DNA from: Pseudarthrobacter psychrotolerans
Lineage (GTDB): Bacteria > Actinomycetota > Actinomycetes > Actinomycetales > Micrococcaceae
Reading direction: 5' to 3'
NCBI RefSeq assembly: GCF_009911795.1
Contig: NZ_CP047899.1
Coordinates: forward strand, 31,353 to 95,352
Length of the DNA stretch: 64,000 nt
The position numbers were made by a program, and so were the translations under genes. Under the pieces are notes generated by a model. It did not search any database. It was given only the letters and a program-made list of their open reading frames with translations, and was not told the DNA's origin. Positions 15,771 to 24,738 of this stretch are shown piece by piece. Each line of letters begins with the position of its first letter. Within the stretch, counting starts at the first letter, position 1.

Positions 15771-16066
15771 GTGAATTTGAAGTCAAAGACCGCGAAAAGG
15801 ATCGGGGCCGTTGGTGTCGCTGCCATGTTGGGGATTGCAGGTCTCGCGGCAGTAGCACCGGCAGCGTCCGCTGCCCCGTGCGGTTACTACAAGACTGGCG
15901 ACTACGACATGTACAACCATTGCGGGGCAGGGAATGCCTACCTCCAGGTCGACCAGGTCGTCGGCAACTATGGCCAGTGTGTGGGACAGGGCATTACCAT
16001 CCTTCGCCTCCGGGAGACTACGGCATTTACGAAATTACGAACGCCTACTACCTTCGAGGTTGCTAG
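15771..16066 (+). pseudogene. Secreted DUF6355-like small protein, frameshifted
   Basis: A Sec signal peptide (KSKTAKRIGAVGVAAMLGIA, then PAASAAPC) is followed by a cysteine-containing mature part, CGYYKTGDYDMYNHCG and GQCVG, as in DUF6355. The expected C terminus (GDYGIYEITNAYYLRGC, stop at 16,066) is present in another frame. A one-base shift near 16,000-16,010 sends the main frame into unrelated sequence to 16,145. GGAGG stands a few bases before the GTG start. The function of the family is unknown. It is a passenger of the IS21-family element. Confidence 0.7.
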
Positions 16067-16166
16067 TCAGCATCGAATAAACAGATTGTGCGCGTGGCCG
16101 GCATCTCTCCTTGGTGTCCGGCCACGTAGCCTGTTAAGAACATAGCGTCCCCTAAAGATTGACAAA

Positions 16167-17435
16167 ATGTTTACTGCGTCAAACCGGAAAAGTCATTACG
16201 TATCAATCCAAATCCTGCGTTACGTGACCCGCCTAGGGCCGGTAGCCATCGCTGTGATGGTTCTGGGTATCGCCTTCGCCAGCCTCCGTCTGCTGAATAT
16301 GGGCATTTACCCCCCTGTGGACTTCTTGGTCTATCGGTATGGTTCGGCTGCTTCCTGGTCCCGGGACATCTATGCCACCAATCTCTTCGGGGAATTCTTG
16401 CCGCCGGAGGGTCTGCCCTTCGTCTATACGCCGTTCGCGGCAGGGCTACTAACCCTCACAGGCATGTTTTCGGCACAGACTGCCTTCACGGTGTGGACGA
16501 TCGGCAGCGTGGCAATCCTCGCGTTCATTATTGGAATTTGCCTGCCACCATCTTTGCCGAGGCGCCTTTGGATCTGGGCGGGTCTTCTCGTTCTCGCCTG
16601 TTGCACGACGATAATCGCCCAACACCTAGTGTGGGGCCAAATCAATCTACTCCTCGCTGGACTCTGTCTTGCCGATTTCTTCCGGAACACGGATGGTCGC
16701 TGGTCGCGCTATGTCCCGAAAGGAATTCTGATCGGGGTTGCCGCCGGCATCAAGCTGACCCCCGCGATCTTCATCCCATACCTTTTGATAACGAGACAAT
16801 GGCGGATGGCCTTCTGTGCGATTGCAGGTTTTGCTGGGACGGTCGCGGTAGGGGCAATCCTATTTCCCGCTATGTCCGTCACCTACTGGTTCGCCAGCGT
16901 GTGGGAGCTTAGCTCGAAAGTGGATCTAGGCACGCAGTTTGCCAGTGCCGGAAACAACTCCATTCAAGGTGCGGCTGCAGCGCTCGGGGAATGGACAATG
17001 ACACCGTCGAAAGCCCTGGTTGTCGTCGTTGCCATAATTTGTCTGCTGCTGGCCGCCGCGATCTTCCGTTCCGGCCACACGTTGGCAGCAGTGCTGGCTG
17101 TTGGCCTCACTGCCACTCTTGTCTCCCCAGTGAGCTGGCTGCACCACTGGGTCTATCTGATCCCCGCCCTCATCGTGCTTTGGTTCCTCGGACAGACGAA
17201 AACACACATTTTCGTGTTCGTTGCCGCTCTCGCACTAGTCATACAAGGAACGGATGTAGGCGAGTCTATTTTGCAATCCGGCCCATCCTGGCTCACCCCG
17301 CTGGGAATACTTCTCCGCGAGTCCCTGCTCTTCGCATCGGCTACAACAATTGCAATGTTCTTCGCGCTGTGCCGCGCTGCTCCACGCCCAGCGATGTCCC
17401 CGGCACCGCAACCTCTGGAATCTGCCCACCGATAG
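16167..17435 (+). CDS. DUF2029 / GT87-family membrane glycosyltransferase
   Basis: This 422-residue protein has about ten hydrophobic helices. The lumenal-loop sequence YPPVDFLVYRYGSAA contains the acidic residue expected for a GT-C glycosyltransferase. FVYTPFAAGLLTL, WGQINLLLAGLCLADF and GVAAGIKLTPAIFIPYLL are hallmarks of the polyprenol-phosphate-mannose-dependent alpha-mannosyltransferases (DUF2029) of actinobacterial envelope biosynthesis. It lies inside the IS21-family element behind the secreted-protein gene, an unusual passenger. It appears intact, but whether it is expressed is unknown. Confidence 0.85.
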   Translation: MFTASNRKSHYVSIQILRYVTRLGPVAIAVMVLGIAFASLRLLNMGIYPPVDFLVYRYGSAASWSRDIYATNLFGEFLPPEGLPFVYTPFAAGLLTLTGMFSAQTAFTVWTIGSVAILAFIIGICLPPSLPRRLWIWAGLLVLACCTTIIAQHLVWGQINLLLAGLCLADFFRNTDGRWSRYVPKGILIGVAAGIKLTPAIFIPYLLITRQWRMAFCAIAGFAGTVAVGAILFPAMSVTYWFASVWELSSKVDLGTQFASAGNNSIQGAAAALGEWTMTPSKALVVVVAIICLLLAAAIFRSGHTLAAVLAVGLTATLVSPVSWLHHWVYLIPALIVLWFLGQTKTHIFVFVAALALVIQGTDVGESILQSGPSWLTPLGILLRESLLFASATTIAMFFALCRAAPRPAMSPAPQPLESAHR

Positions 17436-17529
17436 TCGAAGGATCCGCTGAGGCAATGAAACTCCGGCTGTTCGAGTGAGTCCGCCCCATGGCGCCAGGA
17501 CGAACGGCTGGTAGAACTCCCCTCAGCCC

Positions 17530-18354
17530 TCAGGGCTGGTTGGCTGCCTTCTGGGCGATGGTATGGGCGAGTCGGTAGGAGTCTGTGCCGGTCTCGATGA
17601 TGGCACCGTTGAAAGTCAGGCGGTCCACGATCGCGGCACAAAGCCGCGGGTCGGTGAACGTCTTGGTCCAGCCGGAAAAGGACTCATTTGAGGCGATGGC
17701 GATGGAGTTCTTTTCTTCGCGTTCGGTGAGGACCTGGAAGAGCAGTTCGGCGCCGCGGCGATCCAGTTCCATATAGCCGAGTTCGTCAATACAGAGCAAA
17801 TCCACGCGGCCGTAGCGGGCTATGGTCTTGGCGAGGACCTTCTCGTCGGCGGCTTCAACCAGTTCGTTCACTAATCGGGTGGCCAGAGTGTACTTGACCC
17901 GGTAGCCCTTCTCAGCGGCCGCGGTGCCGAGTCCAATGAGCAGGTGGGATTTTCCGGTTCCAGAGTCCCCTATCAGACAAAGAGGTGAGCCCTTACGGAT
18001 CCAGTCCCCGCTCGCAAGGGTATAGATGGTGGCGGAGTTGACGTTCGGGTTGGCTTCGAAATCGAAGTCCCCGAGCCATTTGTCCCGCGGGAATCCGGCT
18101 GCCTTGACCCGCCGGATGGAGGAGCGCCGGTCCCGGTCGTCACACTCCGCCAGCAATAGTTCGGCTAGGAAGCCTTGGTATGAGAGTTGTTCCTTCCCTG
18201 CAACTGCTAGGGCCTCATCCAGGACTGCCCGGATGGTGGGAAGTCGCAGCCGACGGCAGGCCTGGTCCACCGCCGCGACTGCGGCCTGTTCGGTAAGGCC
18301 GCGTCGCCGGCGCAGGGTCGGGGTGATGGTGGCTGCCGGCGCGGTGGGACTCAT
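17530..18354 (-). CDS. istB: IS21-family helper ATPase
   Basis: The 274-residue IstB has the Walker A motif LIGDSGTGKSHLLIGLG and the Walker B motif VDLLCIDELGYMELDRRGAELLF, followed by the conserved SNESFSGWTKTF and IVDRLTFNGAII blocks. IstB is the AAA+ ATPase that assists IstA at the strand-transfer complex. Its start overlaps the istA stop by four bases (ATGA), the usual coupled arrangement. The sequence looks complete. Confidence 0.95.
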   Translation of the reverse strand: MSPTAPAATITPTLRRRRGLTEQAAVAAVDQACRRLRLPTIRAVLDEALAVAGKEQLSYQGFLAELLLAECDDRDRRSSIRRVKAAGFPRDKWLGDFDFEANPNVNSATIYTLASGDWIRKGSPLCLIGDSGTGKSHLLIGLGTAAAEKGYRVKYTLATRLVNELVEAADEKVLAKTIARYGRVDLLCIDELGYMELDRRGAELLFQVLTEREEKNSIAIASNESFSGWTKTFTDPRLCAAIVDRLTFNGAIIETGTDSYRLAHTIAQKAANQP

Positions 18355-20033
18355 GAGATATTCTCCTTCGACGCGGTTCCTGGCTCGACAGGGTGTTCGG
18401 TACGTTTGGCCAACAACTCGTCATAGGTGCTCATCGATGGCAACGGACGGGCGTCCGCCGGGAGACCTGCAATAACCGCAGCGGGGTCCATGAGCCGGCG
18501 CTGAGTAAGGCTGACAACCCGTTGCACATTCACTTCCTCTTGAGCACGACGATGACGGTCGAAACTGGCCCCACCCAACGGAACTCTTGCTGCGTGTCTG
18601 CGAGCTTCGACAGCGACGACGTCGGCACTCACGGCACCTACCTGCAGGGCCGCAGTAATACCTGCCTGAATGTCTCCAGCGTCCATTGAGCGGTGCAGGA
18701 GCAGCACATCGATCAGTTCCCGGGTCCCGTCCGCGTCGCCATTGACCCTTCGCGAGGCAGCCCAGAAAGCCTCATGGGCGGAGGTGAACGTACCGGAGGC
18801 CCGCGCTAGCGCCAGAGCAGTGGATCCGGGCAACGCGCCAGGCTTTGTCCTGAGGACCTCAAGGTAGTGATCGAGTTGGACCGATTGTCCGCGTTTAGCG
18901 GCCACTCGCTGATGCCTGGCTGCTACGGCCCGGCCATCAAAAACCACCACTTCGGACGCCCGCAATGAGACCCGGACCTTCCGGCCGATGAGCCGCGCAG
19001 GGACCGAATACTTCACCATCCGCACAGTGACCATCGAGGACCTATCAACCCGCGGGTTCAACACGAGGCCTGGATCAAATGTCTCCGTCGGCAACGCGGC
19101 CAGGAACGGTCGTTCGGCTTCGAAGTCCTGGCCGATGGTGCGGAGCCTGTCGCTGATCCGTCGATGTTCGTCCGCCTCCTCCCAGACCCGGATGCAGTCA
19201 TTCAGCTCATCTAGGCACTCCACGGCAGGCATCGGGGAGAGTCTATTGCGCCTGAACCAGCCGACCTCTCCTTCAACGCCGCCCTTCTCGTGAGCCCCCG
19301 CGATGCCCGGCTGGCAGTAGAAACTATCGAAGCCATAATGAGATTTGAATAGCACCCATCGGTCATTCTCAACCCTTTGCCGGCCTTGGCCGAAGAGCAC
19401 AGCAGTGACGGCGCTGGTGAGGTTGTCGTAGCGGATGTGTTTAACCGGGACGCCTCCGATTTCGTTGAACGCTTCGATGTGTCCTTCTAGGAAGGCCTCC
19501 TGCGCCTGTGTCGGGTAAATTCGGTGGATTGCCTTGCCAGAACGCGACAACCGGAAAACGAACATGTGGCACTTCGTCTTCACACCGTTCAGGACTACCC
19601 AGACTTCACCGAAGTCCACCTCCGCTTCCGCGCCTGGAGCATGCTCCTGGGGAACAAAAGCCTCTACCCGGCGGCCTGCCTCCACGTCTATCTGGGCACG
19701 ACGCACCCTCACATAATCCCGCACGGTCGAATAGGACAGCTCCTCCGCTCGGTGCTCCTCGGCGAGACGGGCGAGAATACGTCGGGCGGTATGGCGCTGC
19801 TTCCGCGGGGCCGTCGTGTCCTCGACCAACATGGCATCGATTGCCGTCTTGAACGGATCCAGCCGCCAAGACACCCCTCGCCTTGGTTTGCGCTCCGGAG
19901 GCGCAGCCGATTCCAGGGCTTGCCTCACCGTTCTTCGGTGGACCCCGTGCCGGGCCGCAAGCGCACGAACCGACAGACCGTCAACTCGCGCGTCCCTTCG
20001 AATCTGTGCGAACAACTCCACTCTCGACTCCAT
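18351..20033 (-). CDS. istA: IS21-family transposase
   Basis: From the ATG at 20,033, which has GGAAGG nine bases upstream, the product is 560 residues and begins MESRVELFAQIRRDAR. It has an N-terminal HTH (SVRALAARHGVHRRTVRQAL), a DDE/RNase-H catalytic core (EVDFGEVWVVLNG; HIRYDNLTSAV; the GVEGEVGWFRR block), and a C-terminal beta-rich domain (KYSVPARLIGRKVRVSL). The frame is open to 20,093. An imperfect 28-bp inverted repeat at 20,049-20,076 just upstream could be an operator or the IS promoter region. The gene appears intact. Confidence 0.95.
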   Translation of the reverse strand: MESRVELFAQIRRDARVDGLSVRALAARHGVHRRTVRQALESAAPPERKPRRGVSWRLDPFKTAIDAMLVEDTTAPRKQRHTARRILARLAEEHRAEELSYSTVRDYVRVRRAQIDVEAGRRVEAFVPQEHAPGAEAEVDFGEVWVVLNGVKTKCHMFVFRLSRSGKAIHRIYPTQAQEAFLEGHIEAFNEIGGVPVKHIRYDNLTSAVTAVLFGQGRQRVENDRWVLFKSHYGFDSFYCQPGIAGAHEKGGVEGEVGWFRRNRLSPMPAVECLDELNDCIRVWEEADEHRRISDRLRTIGQDFEAERPFLAALPTETFDPGLVLNPRVDRSSMVTVRMVKYSVPARLIGRKVRVSLRASEVVVFDGRAVAARHQRVAAKRGQSVQLDHYLEVLRTKPGALPGSTALALARASGTFTSAHEAFWAASRRVNGDADGTRELIDVLLLHRSMDAGDIQAGITAALQVGAVSADVVAVEARRHAARVPLGGASFDRHRRAQEEVNVQRVVSLTQRRLMDPAAVIAGLPADARPLPSMSTYDELLAKRTEHPVEPGTASKENIS

Positions 20034-20180
20034 CCAGACCAGCCTTCCGTTGGATCCATGCATTGATGAATCCAACGTTGAAGGTGGGGCCACCTATAAC
20101 CGTCACAAGCTGCCCGGCGAGTCACGAAGTGGGGCCAAAAATAACCGTCCTACCGGGCCATCCAAACCTGTCACAGTCAC

Positions 20181-20975
20181 GTGAAGGGGATTTCGCTTGG
20201 CGTGACCATGGACCCGACGAGGTCATCCACTGGCCATCTGGAGATTGACCTGAAGGATCTGATCGAGGACCTGGGGACCGCGCTGAAGAAGCAGCGAAGC
20301 GGATTTGCGGTCTTCATTGACGAAATGCAGGACTTGGACGACGAACTGCTTGGCGCCCTCATCGCGGTCCAGCACCATGCCAACCAGGAACAGCTGCCCT
20401 TCTTCGTCATCGGCGCGGGCCTTCCGAACCTGCCCGGGCGTCTTGCCGAGATCCGCAGCTACGCCGAGCGGGCGTTCGACTACAGAATCATTGGAAAGCT
20501 CAACCTGGAGGCAGCGCGGGAGGCTTTCGCGCAACCGGCTAAATCCGTGGGGCAAAGCTACTCCAATGAAGCCCTCGACATGCTCGTCGAGGCTTCCGGC
20601 ATGTATCCGTATTTCGTGCAGGAATTCGGCAGCGCTATGTGGGAATCGGCGCTCGGGAGCCCCTTCTCCAAGGATGATGCCGAAGCGGCGATCACCTTGG
20701 GGCGAGAAAAGCTGGACGCGGGCTTCTTCGTCGCCAGATGGCAGCGGGCAACCAAGGTCGAACGTCGCTTTCTTCAGGCAATGGCCCAGGATGGAGAAGG
20801 GCCCTCAAGTACCGGCGACATTGCTGCCAAGCTGGGAAAAAAGCCGACAGCGCTGGGGCCAGCTCGAGCGACACTGATCGAGAAGGGTCTCATCTACTCC
20901 CCGGAGTATGGACACGTGGCATTCACGGTCCCTGGGATGGCAGGCTTCATTTCGCGACAGGAACTGCAGTCCTAA
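20181..20975 (+). pseudogene. AAA/ORC-like ATPase, 3' part
   Basis: This continues the gene that starts at 15,039. It opens KGISLGVTMDP and holds the Walker B motif GFAVFIDEMQDLDD, a sensor-like block (QLPFFVIGAGLPNLPG), and the C-terminal winged-helix region (STGDIAAKLGKKPTALGPARATLIEKGLI). The joined protein would be about 390 residues. A GTG at 20,181 could act as an internal start, but it would lack Walker A. Loss is clearly due to the IS21-family insertion. Confidence 0.85.
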
Positions 20976-21472
20976 AGCAGACCTCCGCTCTTGGCTGAGG
21001 CTCTGCGGTCAACGAAGTCCAGTGTGCCCATCAGAATGCGCTCGGGGCCTTGCAAATTACGCTGGCCAGCCAGCGCAGAAGCCGCGGAACGCTTTTCAGG
21101 CTACCGATGGCGACGCCAATCAGGACGCCGCGGCCGACATCTGTACCCGAAAACTGAACAAGGAATGAGATAACGGAATCTACAGTCATGGGCGAAGTCT
21201 AAAAGCAGCCTCTGACAATCAGCCGGACGCCGCCGGCCCCGCAGCCCTCAGGGCCGTCGCCTTCTACGACGGTCCCGAACGTCAGGGAGCCTTGCCGCCC
21301 GCATGCGCGCGGCCGGCGCACACGGAAGGCATCGAGGCCTACACAGTTTGCGGAGGCCCAGCAAAAGAACGCCCATCGCCCAGCTGCCGCCAGCAGCGGC
21401 AAGACGAGTGAACAAGGCTAGTTAAGACCACCTAACCGCAGAATACCCAGCTTCAAACATCGACACCTGACG
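20976..21472. other. Gene-free stretch between the split ATPase and the TIR-NERD operon
   Basis: I see no convincing gene here, only short shadow frames on both strands. No palindromic boundary repeat of the type a-n is evident either. The bases downstream of 20,975 have no clear terminator hairpin. Confidence 0.4.
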
Positions 21473-22294
21473 TCATGCAGACTTGAACCGCGAGGCCACT
21501 GAATTACGCATCCTCGCCACGTCAAGGTCGCCGGCCGTGTGCTCCACAAGCACTTTGGCTAATCGTTTCGGCCAGAGCACGTGAACACCACGAGTCGAGA
21601 AGGTGCCCCCAATCAGGGGCCAATCTGCTTCGATGAAGCACAGCACCCCAGTGACCGGAACATTCCCGACAAGATCGCGCACGAGGTCGACCTGTTTGAG
21701 CACCCCATCTACCAGTGACGTGCAATCACGCCGGCCAACGAGAAGCTTCTCGACGCGGGGCCGGAGGATGCCACCCTCGATCTTCATCTCCGGCCGTCCC
21801 TTGTACCGCTTGGCATCGATCACCCAGATTCCACCCGGAGTGATGGCGATGTGGTCGATGTTGGCCTTCGAGCCCGGGATGCGTCGGTCGTGGAGGACAG
21901 CCATGTCATCCGCGGCCAGGGCATTTAGCCGAGCGCCGAGGCGTTCCTCACCGATCGCGCCTCGATCCCACGACTTCGTATGCGGCCGCTCGTCAGAGAG
22001 GGCGACTGCGAGGCCACCGAATCGACCCCACTTCTCACGGAGCTTTTCCTCGTCTTTCGCCTTGCGGCGCTCATATTCGCGTCGGGCGGAAGACCCGGCT
22101 ACTCCGGACTCAGCGGACAACGAATCATCAGAAAGCGGTTCCAGATCGGGGGACATGGTTTCCGTAGCCTCGGTGGCACACTCCAAGCAGCGGATGGTCT
22201 TCGTCTCGCTCTCATAGATAGCTTCTGTCCCGGCCGGAAGAGAGGCACCGCACACCCTGCACACTCCGGCGTACCGGACCCTCATCTGCTTCAT
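21473..22294 (-). CDS. NERD-domain nuclease-like protein with zinc ribbon
   Basis: The 273-residue protein starts MKQMRVRYAGVCRVCG. It has a CxxC/CxxC zinc ribbon (Cys12, Cys15, Cys36, Cys39), a charged linker, and a NERD domain (GAIGEERLGARL; NIDHIAITPGGIWVIDAKRYKG). Glu116, Asp147, Asp160 and Lys162 fit the PD-(D/E)xK-like active site. The ATG at 22,294 overlaps the stop (ATGA) of a 27-codon ORF that has a good ribosome site, which implies translational coupling. A TTG at 22,381 would give a longer 302-residue form. It is the last gene of an operon with a TIR protein, suggesting an effector or nuclease arm of a defence module. Confidence 0.85.
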   Translation of the reverse strand: MKQMRVRYAGVCRVCGASLPAGTEAIYESETKTIRCLECATEATETMSPDLEPLSDDSLSAESGVAGSSARREYERRKAKDEEKLREKWGRFGGLAVALSDERPHTKSWDRGAIGEERLGARLNALAADDMAVLHDRRIPGSKANIDHIAITPGGIWVIDAKRYKGRPEMKIEGGILRPRVEKLLVGRRDCTSLVDGVLKQVDLVRDLVGNVPVTGVLCFIEADWPLIGGTFSTRGVHVLWPKRLAKVLVEHTAGDLDVARMRNSVASRFKSA

Positions 22295-22374
22295 GAGGAT
22301 GCACTTTGGAACATGGGCACGGACCCAGTCTGCTTGTAGATCACGGCGGTTAGGCCGCGCATGCGCTTTGCCAT
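22291..22374 (-). CDS. Tiny ORF, 27 residues, coupled to the NERD gene
   Basis: The ATG at 22,374 has GAGG eight bases upstream. The ORF reads MAKRMRGLTAVIYKQTGSVP and closes with a TGA that overlaps the NERD gene ATG. It is too short for homology. It may be a leader peptide that sets translation of the NERD gene, or the true N terminus may be the alternative TTG start in another frame. Confidence 0.35.
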   Translation of the reverse strand: MAKRMRGLTAVIYKQTGSVPMFQSASS

Positions 22375-22377
22375 GGC

Positions 22378-22518
22378 TCAATCCTCACCCAGGGCAGGAA
22401 CTTTTTCGGGGGTGCCGCCCTTAGCGGTACCCAAAGACCTCACGAACTGTCTCAGCACAGGATGATTCATTGGGGCAGGGGCGCCAGTTGAGGTCATGTT
22501 GTCGGCAACAACGTTCAT
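22378..22518 (-). CDS. Small hypothetical protein, 46 residues
   Basis: It starts MNVVADNMTSTGAPAPMNHP with AGGAAG seven bases upstream, a good ribosome site. It ends LGTAKGGTPEKVPALGED. No family is recognised. It falls between the 139-residue protein and the NERD gene in the same operon, with its stop overlapping the TTG alternative start of the NERD frame. Its presence suggests a small regulator or antitoxin-like partner; that is speculation. Confidence 0.5.
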   Translation of the reverse strand: MNVVADNMTSTGAPAPMNHPVLRQFVRSLGTAKGGTPEKVPALGED

Positions 22519-22529
22519 AGAGCAGCTTC

Positions 22530-22949
22530 CTAGTCGTTCCGAACGGGATCCTGCTTGAATCGTGTTAGCTCGGATCGCCATCCTGCTACTGATGCGGCGT
22601 CGCGCGGGCCCTTCTCGTACTGAATAAGTCGTGTCGCAAGCTGATCGATCCATGAATTGAAGCGTGAGATGATTCGCACCCGCATCTGTCGGTCGGCGAG
22701 GCTTCCCTTGCCCTGCTGTTCGTGGTTCCAGTTCATTTTGCCCGCGGCATAGAGGACTGCTCCCTTGTAATGCTCATCGCCCAACCACTCCAGCAGCCAG
22801 GGCTCAGCACTGGCTTCAAAAGCATCAATGGCGATCTTGAGTTCTGCGATGCGCTCCACTACGGCGTCGCCTGCGGCAAAGTCGCTCTCGTGCAGGGCGA
22901 GCGGTCGGAGCACATCTCGAAGCCGCTGCATATTTGCTGTGTCAGTCAT
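22530..22949 (-). CDS. Hypothetical helical protein in TIR operon, 139 residues
   Basis: From the ATG at 22,949, which has GAGG nine bases upstream, the product begins MTDTANMQRLRDVLRPLALH. It is predicted to be mainly helical (RIAELKIAIDAFEASAEPWLLEWL; RIISRFNSWIDQLATRLIQYEKG). I recognise no domain. It follows the TIR gene by four bases and is followed 11 bases later by the 46-residue gene, so it is firmly part of the operon. It could be the sensor or regulatory partner of the TIR protein. Confidence 0.7.
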   Translation of the reverse strand: MTDTANMQRLRDVLRPLALHESDFAAGDAVVERIAELKIAIDAFEASAEPWLLEWLGDEHYKGAVLYAAGKMNWNHEQQGKGSLADRQMRVRIISRFNSWIDQLATRLIQYEKGPRDAASVAGWRSELTRFKQDPVRND

Positions 22950-22953
22950 CGTT

Positions 22954-23718
22954 CTAGTCCTCGATCTCACTATCCGCAGGGAGCACAGCAGCAGCAATTT
23001 TCTCCGCGATAGTTTCGATGTCGTCGCGGGCGGTCTCGAACCCGGCAAGGTCGGGAAGGATGCCGCTGTACTCCGCCACTTCTTTGAAGGTGGTTCCGTG
23101 CAGCACAGGGATCAGGGTGTTCTTGTGCAAAAGTGCGCCGAGCTCTCGCTCGGTCCAAAAACGACCTACCAGGTAGGCCGGCGTCAGGAGAACTAGCCCC
23201 GCTCGCGCCTTCCGCAGTCCCTGATCCATCTGCAATGCCTGGCTCTTGCCAGGAACGATCGCGATTTCATCGAACCAGACGCGCACTTTGAACGCCTCAA
23301 GAGCGTCGCGCAAGGCCTCTGCGGTCTGCGCCCCATCAATGCGGGCGTAGCTAAGAAACACATCCCACTCTCGTTCGTCTCGCGGGACGAGCGAGTGTTG
23401 GACCCGATCCGCTAGCACCTGCTCCGCAGGCGTGTATCGAGGCCCACTGTCGCCGGACCGCAGTTGCCTCTGCAGGTCCGCGATGACACGAGAGTTGCGA
23501 ATGTTCACACGGCGCACCTCTTGGTTATGAGCGTCAATCCTCCCGTTGAACTGGTTCACGACCTGCTGGTTATGGGACCGGACTTTGCGGTTGTAGTCGT
23601 CTACGGCCCGTTGGTTCTTCCTATTGATCTCGTCAACCTGTCGCTTCACCTGTGCTTCGGCTTTCCGTTGGGCAGCCTGCAAATCACGTCTAAACTTGTT
23701 GGCATCGAACGTTGCCAC
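22954..23718 (-). CDS. Coiled-coil TIR-domain protein
   Basis: The 254-residue product starts at GTG 23,718, preceded by GGAGG seven bases upstream. Residues 8-85 form a long charged coiled coil (QAAQRKAEAQVKRQVDEINR and following). Residues about 117-245 are a TIR domain: EWDVFLSYARIDGAQTAEAL, VRVWFDEIAIVPGKS and GLVLLTPAYLVGRFWTEREL. Glu192, four residues after Trp188, occupies the position of the catalytic glutamate of NAD-cleaving TIR enzymes such as SARM1. In bacteria such proteins act in antiphage defence by depleting NAD or making a signal. It heads an operon of TIR, 139-aa, 46-aa and NERD genes. Confidence 0.9.
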   Translation of the reverse strand: MATFDANKFRRDLQAAQRKAEAQVKRQVDEINRKNQRAVDDYNRKVRSHNQQVVNQFNGRIDAHNQEVRRVNIRNSRVIADLQRQLRSGDSGPRYTPAEQVLADRVQHSLVPRDEREWDVFLSYARIDGAQTAEALRDALEAFKVRVWFDEIAIVPGKSQALQMDQGLRKARAGLVLLTPAYLVGRFWTERELGALLHKNTLIPVLHGTTFKEVAEYSGILPDLAGFETARDDIETIAEKIAAAVLPADSEIED

Positions 23719-23820
23719 TGAGGTTCCTCCTTCGAAGGCATCACGGTTCTCCTTATCAGGGCACAGTTTGCCATGCACCTCAGACAAAAAGGCTCCCGGG
23801 CAGGGACATCCGCCTTTCCG

Positions 23821-23850
23821 TGCCCGTTAGCCGATCCCCAATCGGGCGCC
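23821..23850 (+). repeat. Cassette-boundary palindromic repeat, copy m
   Basis: TGCCCGTTAGCCGATCCCC then AATCGGGCGCC, between the divergent TIR operon and the methyltransferase gene. The left half matches the consensus perfectly. A second partial match (GGCTTACGGAC) follows at 23,872-23,882. Confidence 0.6.
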
Positions 23851-23918
23851 AAGCCGTCCGCAGCACCACAGGCTTACGGACAAGCAGTCGCTTCTGTGAA
23901 TCGTGAGAACATCATTGA

Positions 23919-24719
23919 GTGACCGACAGTACTTCGCTTGAACTGCCGCCCCTCTACGAGTCCCTGACCTGGCTTACCCCGCTCTCCGAGGAACGCGCCG
24001 CACACCTTGTGGCGTTCTTGTCCGACCCGGCGCCGGCTGAGGTTCTGGACATGGGGTGCGGATGGGGTGAACTACTACTTCGGGTTTTGACGTCGGCCCC
24101 GCAGGCACGGGGACGCGGAGTGGACAGTGCTTCCGCGTCCATCGACCGAGCGAGGCAACAAGCATTGACTCGTGGGCTGCTCGACAGAGCGACGTTTGAT
24201 TCGATGCCTGGGCTAGAAGCCCAGGGTCGCCCCGCAGACGCTGTCATCTGTATCGGCGCGAGCCAGATCTGGGGGCCGCCGGTAGAGGACGCGCAGCCGC
24301 TCGACTACGCCGCAGCCCTGCGCGCCCTTCGAGCTCTGGTGCTTCCCGGCGGCCGACTCGTCTACGGCGAGGCGATCTGGTCAGCAACACCTCATCCGGC
24401 TGCCACCGCCCCTCTGGCTGGACGTGATGACGAGTACCTAACAGAAGATGCGTTACGCGAGCAGATCCGCGCCGCTGGTTTCGAGGTGGTGGACGACGAC
24501 CAGGCAAGCGTTCAGGAGTGGGACGTCTTCGAGGCCGGGTATCGCGATAGGTTTACCCGTTGGCTAGAAGCACATGATGCCGACCATCCCGCCGCAGAGC
24601 AGGTCCGTCGGCAATATGAGGAACAGCGCGCTGCATATGAAGAGGGCTACCGAGGCGTACTCGGGATGGCGTATTTCTGCCTAAGGGGTAGGAGTCCACT
24701 GCGACTCACCGTCATGTGA
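23919..24719 (+). CDS. SAM-dependent class I methyltransferase
   Basis: The 266-residue protein starts at GTG with MTDSTSLELPPLYESL. VLDMGCGWGELLLRVL is motif I (SAM-binding glycine loop) and GRGVDSASASIDRARQQA covers motif II. ADAVICIGASQIWG is the acidic-loop/motif IV region, and LVLPGGRLVYGEAIW is the motif VI-type strand. It resembles small-molecule methyltransferases rather than DNA methylases, as it has no NPPY/NPPF. It is flanked by boundary repeats m and n, so it is probably another mobile single-gene unit, far from the main array. Confidence 0.88.
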   Translation: MTDSTSLELPPLYESLTWLTPLSEERAAHLVAFLSDPAPAEVLDMGCGWGELLLRVLTSAPQARGRGVDSASASIDRARQQALTRGLLDRATFDSMPGLEAQGRPADAVICIGASQIWGPPVEDAQPLDYAAALRALRALVLPGGRLVYGEAIWSATPHPAATAPLAGRDDEYLTEDALREQIRAAGFEVVDDDQASVQEWDVFEAGYRDRFTRWLEAHDADHPAAEQVRRQYEEQRAAYEEGYRGVLGMAYFCLRGRSPLRLTVM

Positions 24720-24738
24720 CGCACAGACATGCTGGCGT

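Larger units (their letters stand above)
15428..20180. mobile_element. IS21-family element with passenger genes, 4.75 kb
   Basis: The element interrupts the ATPase gene and is flanked by GTGAA at 15,423-15,427 and 20,181-20,185, a plausible 5-bp target duplication that restores the ATPase frame when removed. Both ends carry multiple terminal repeats with TGGCCCC (15,447-15,453 and 15,471-15,477 on the left; 20,084-20,105 and 20,129-20,150 inverted on the right), as in IS21. It encodes istA and istB on the minus strand. Unusually for IS21, it also has 2.3 kb at the left with a DUF6355-like and a DUF2029-family gene. The first 340 bases contain only the terminal repeats. Confidence 0.8.
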
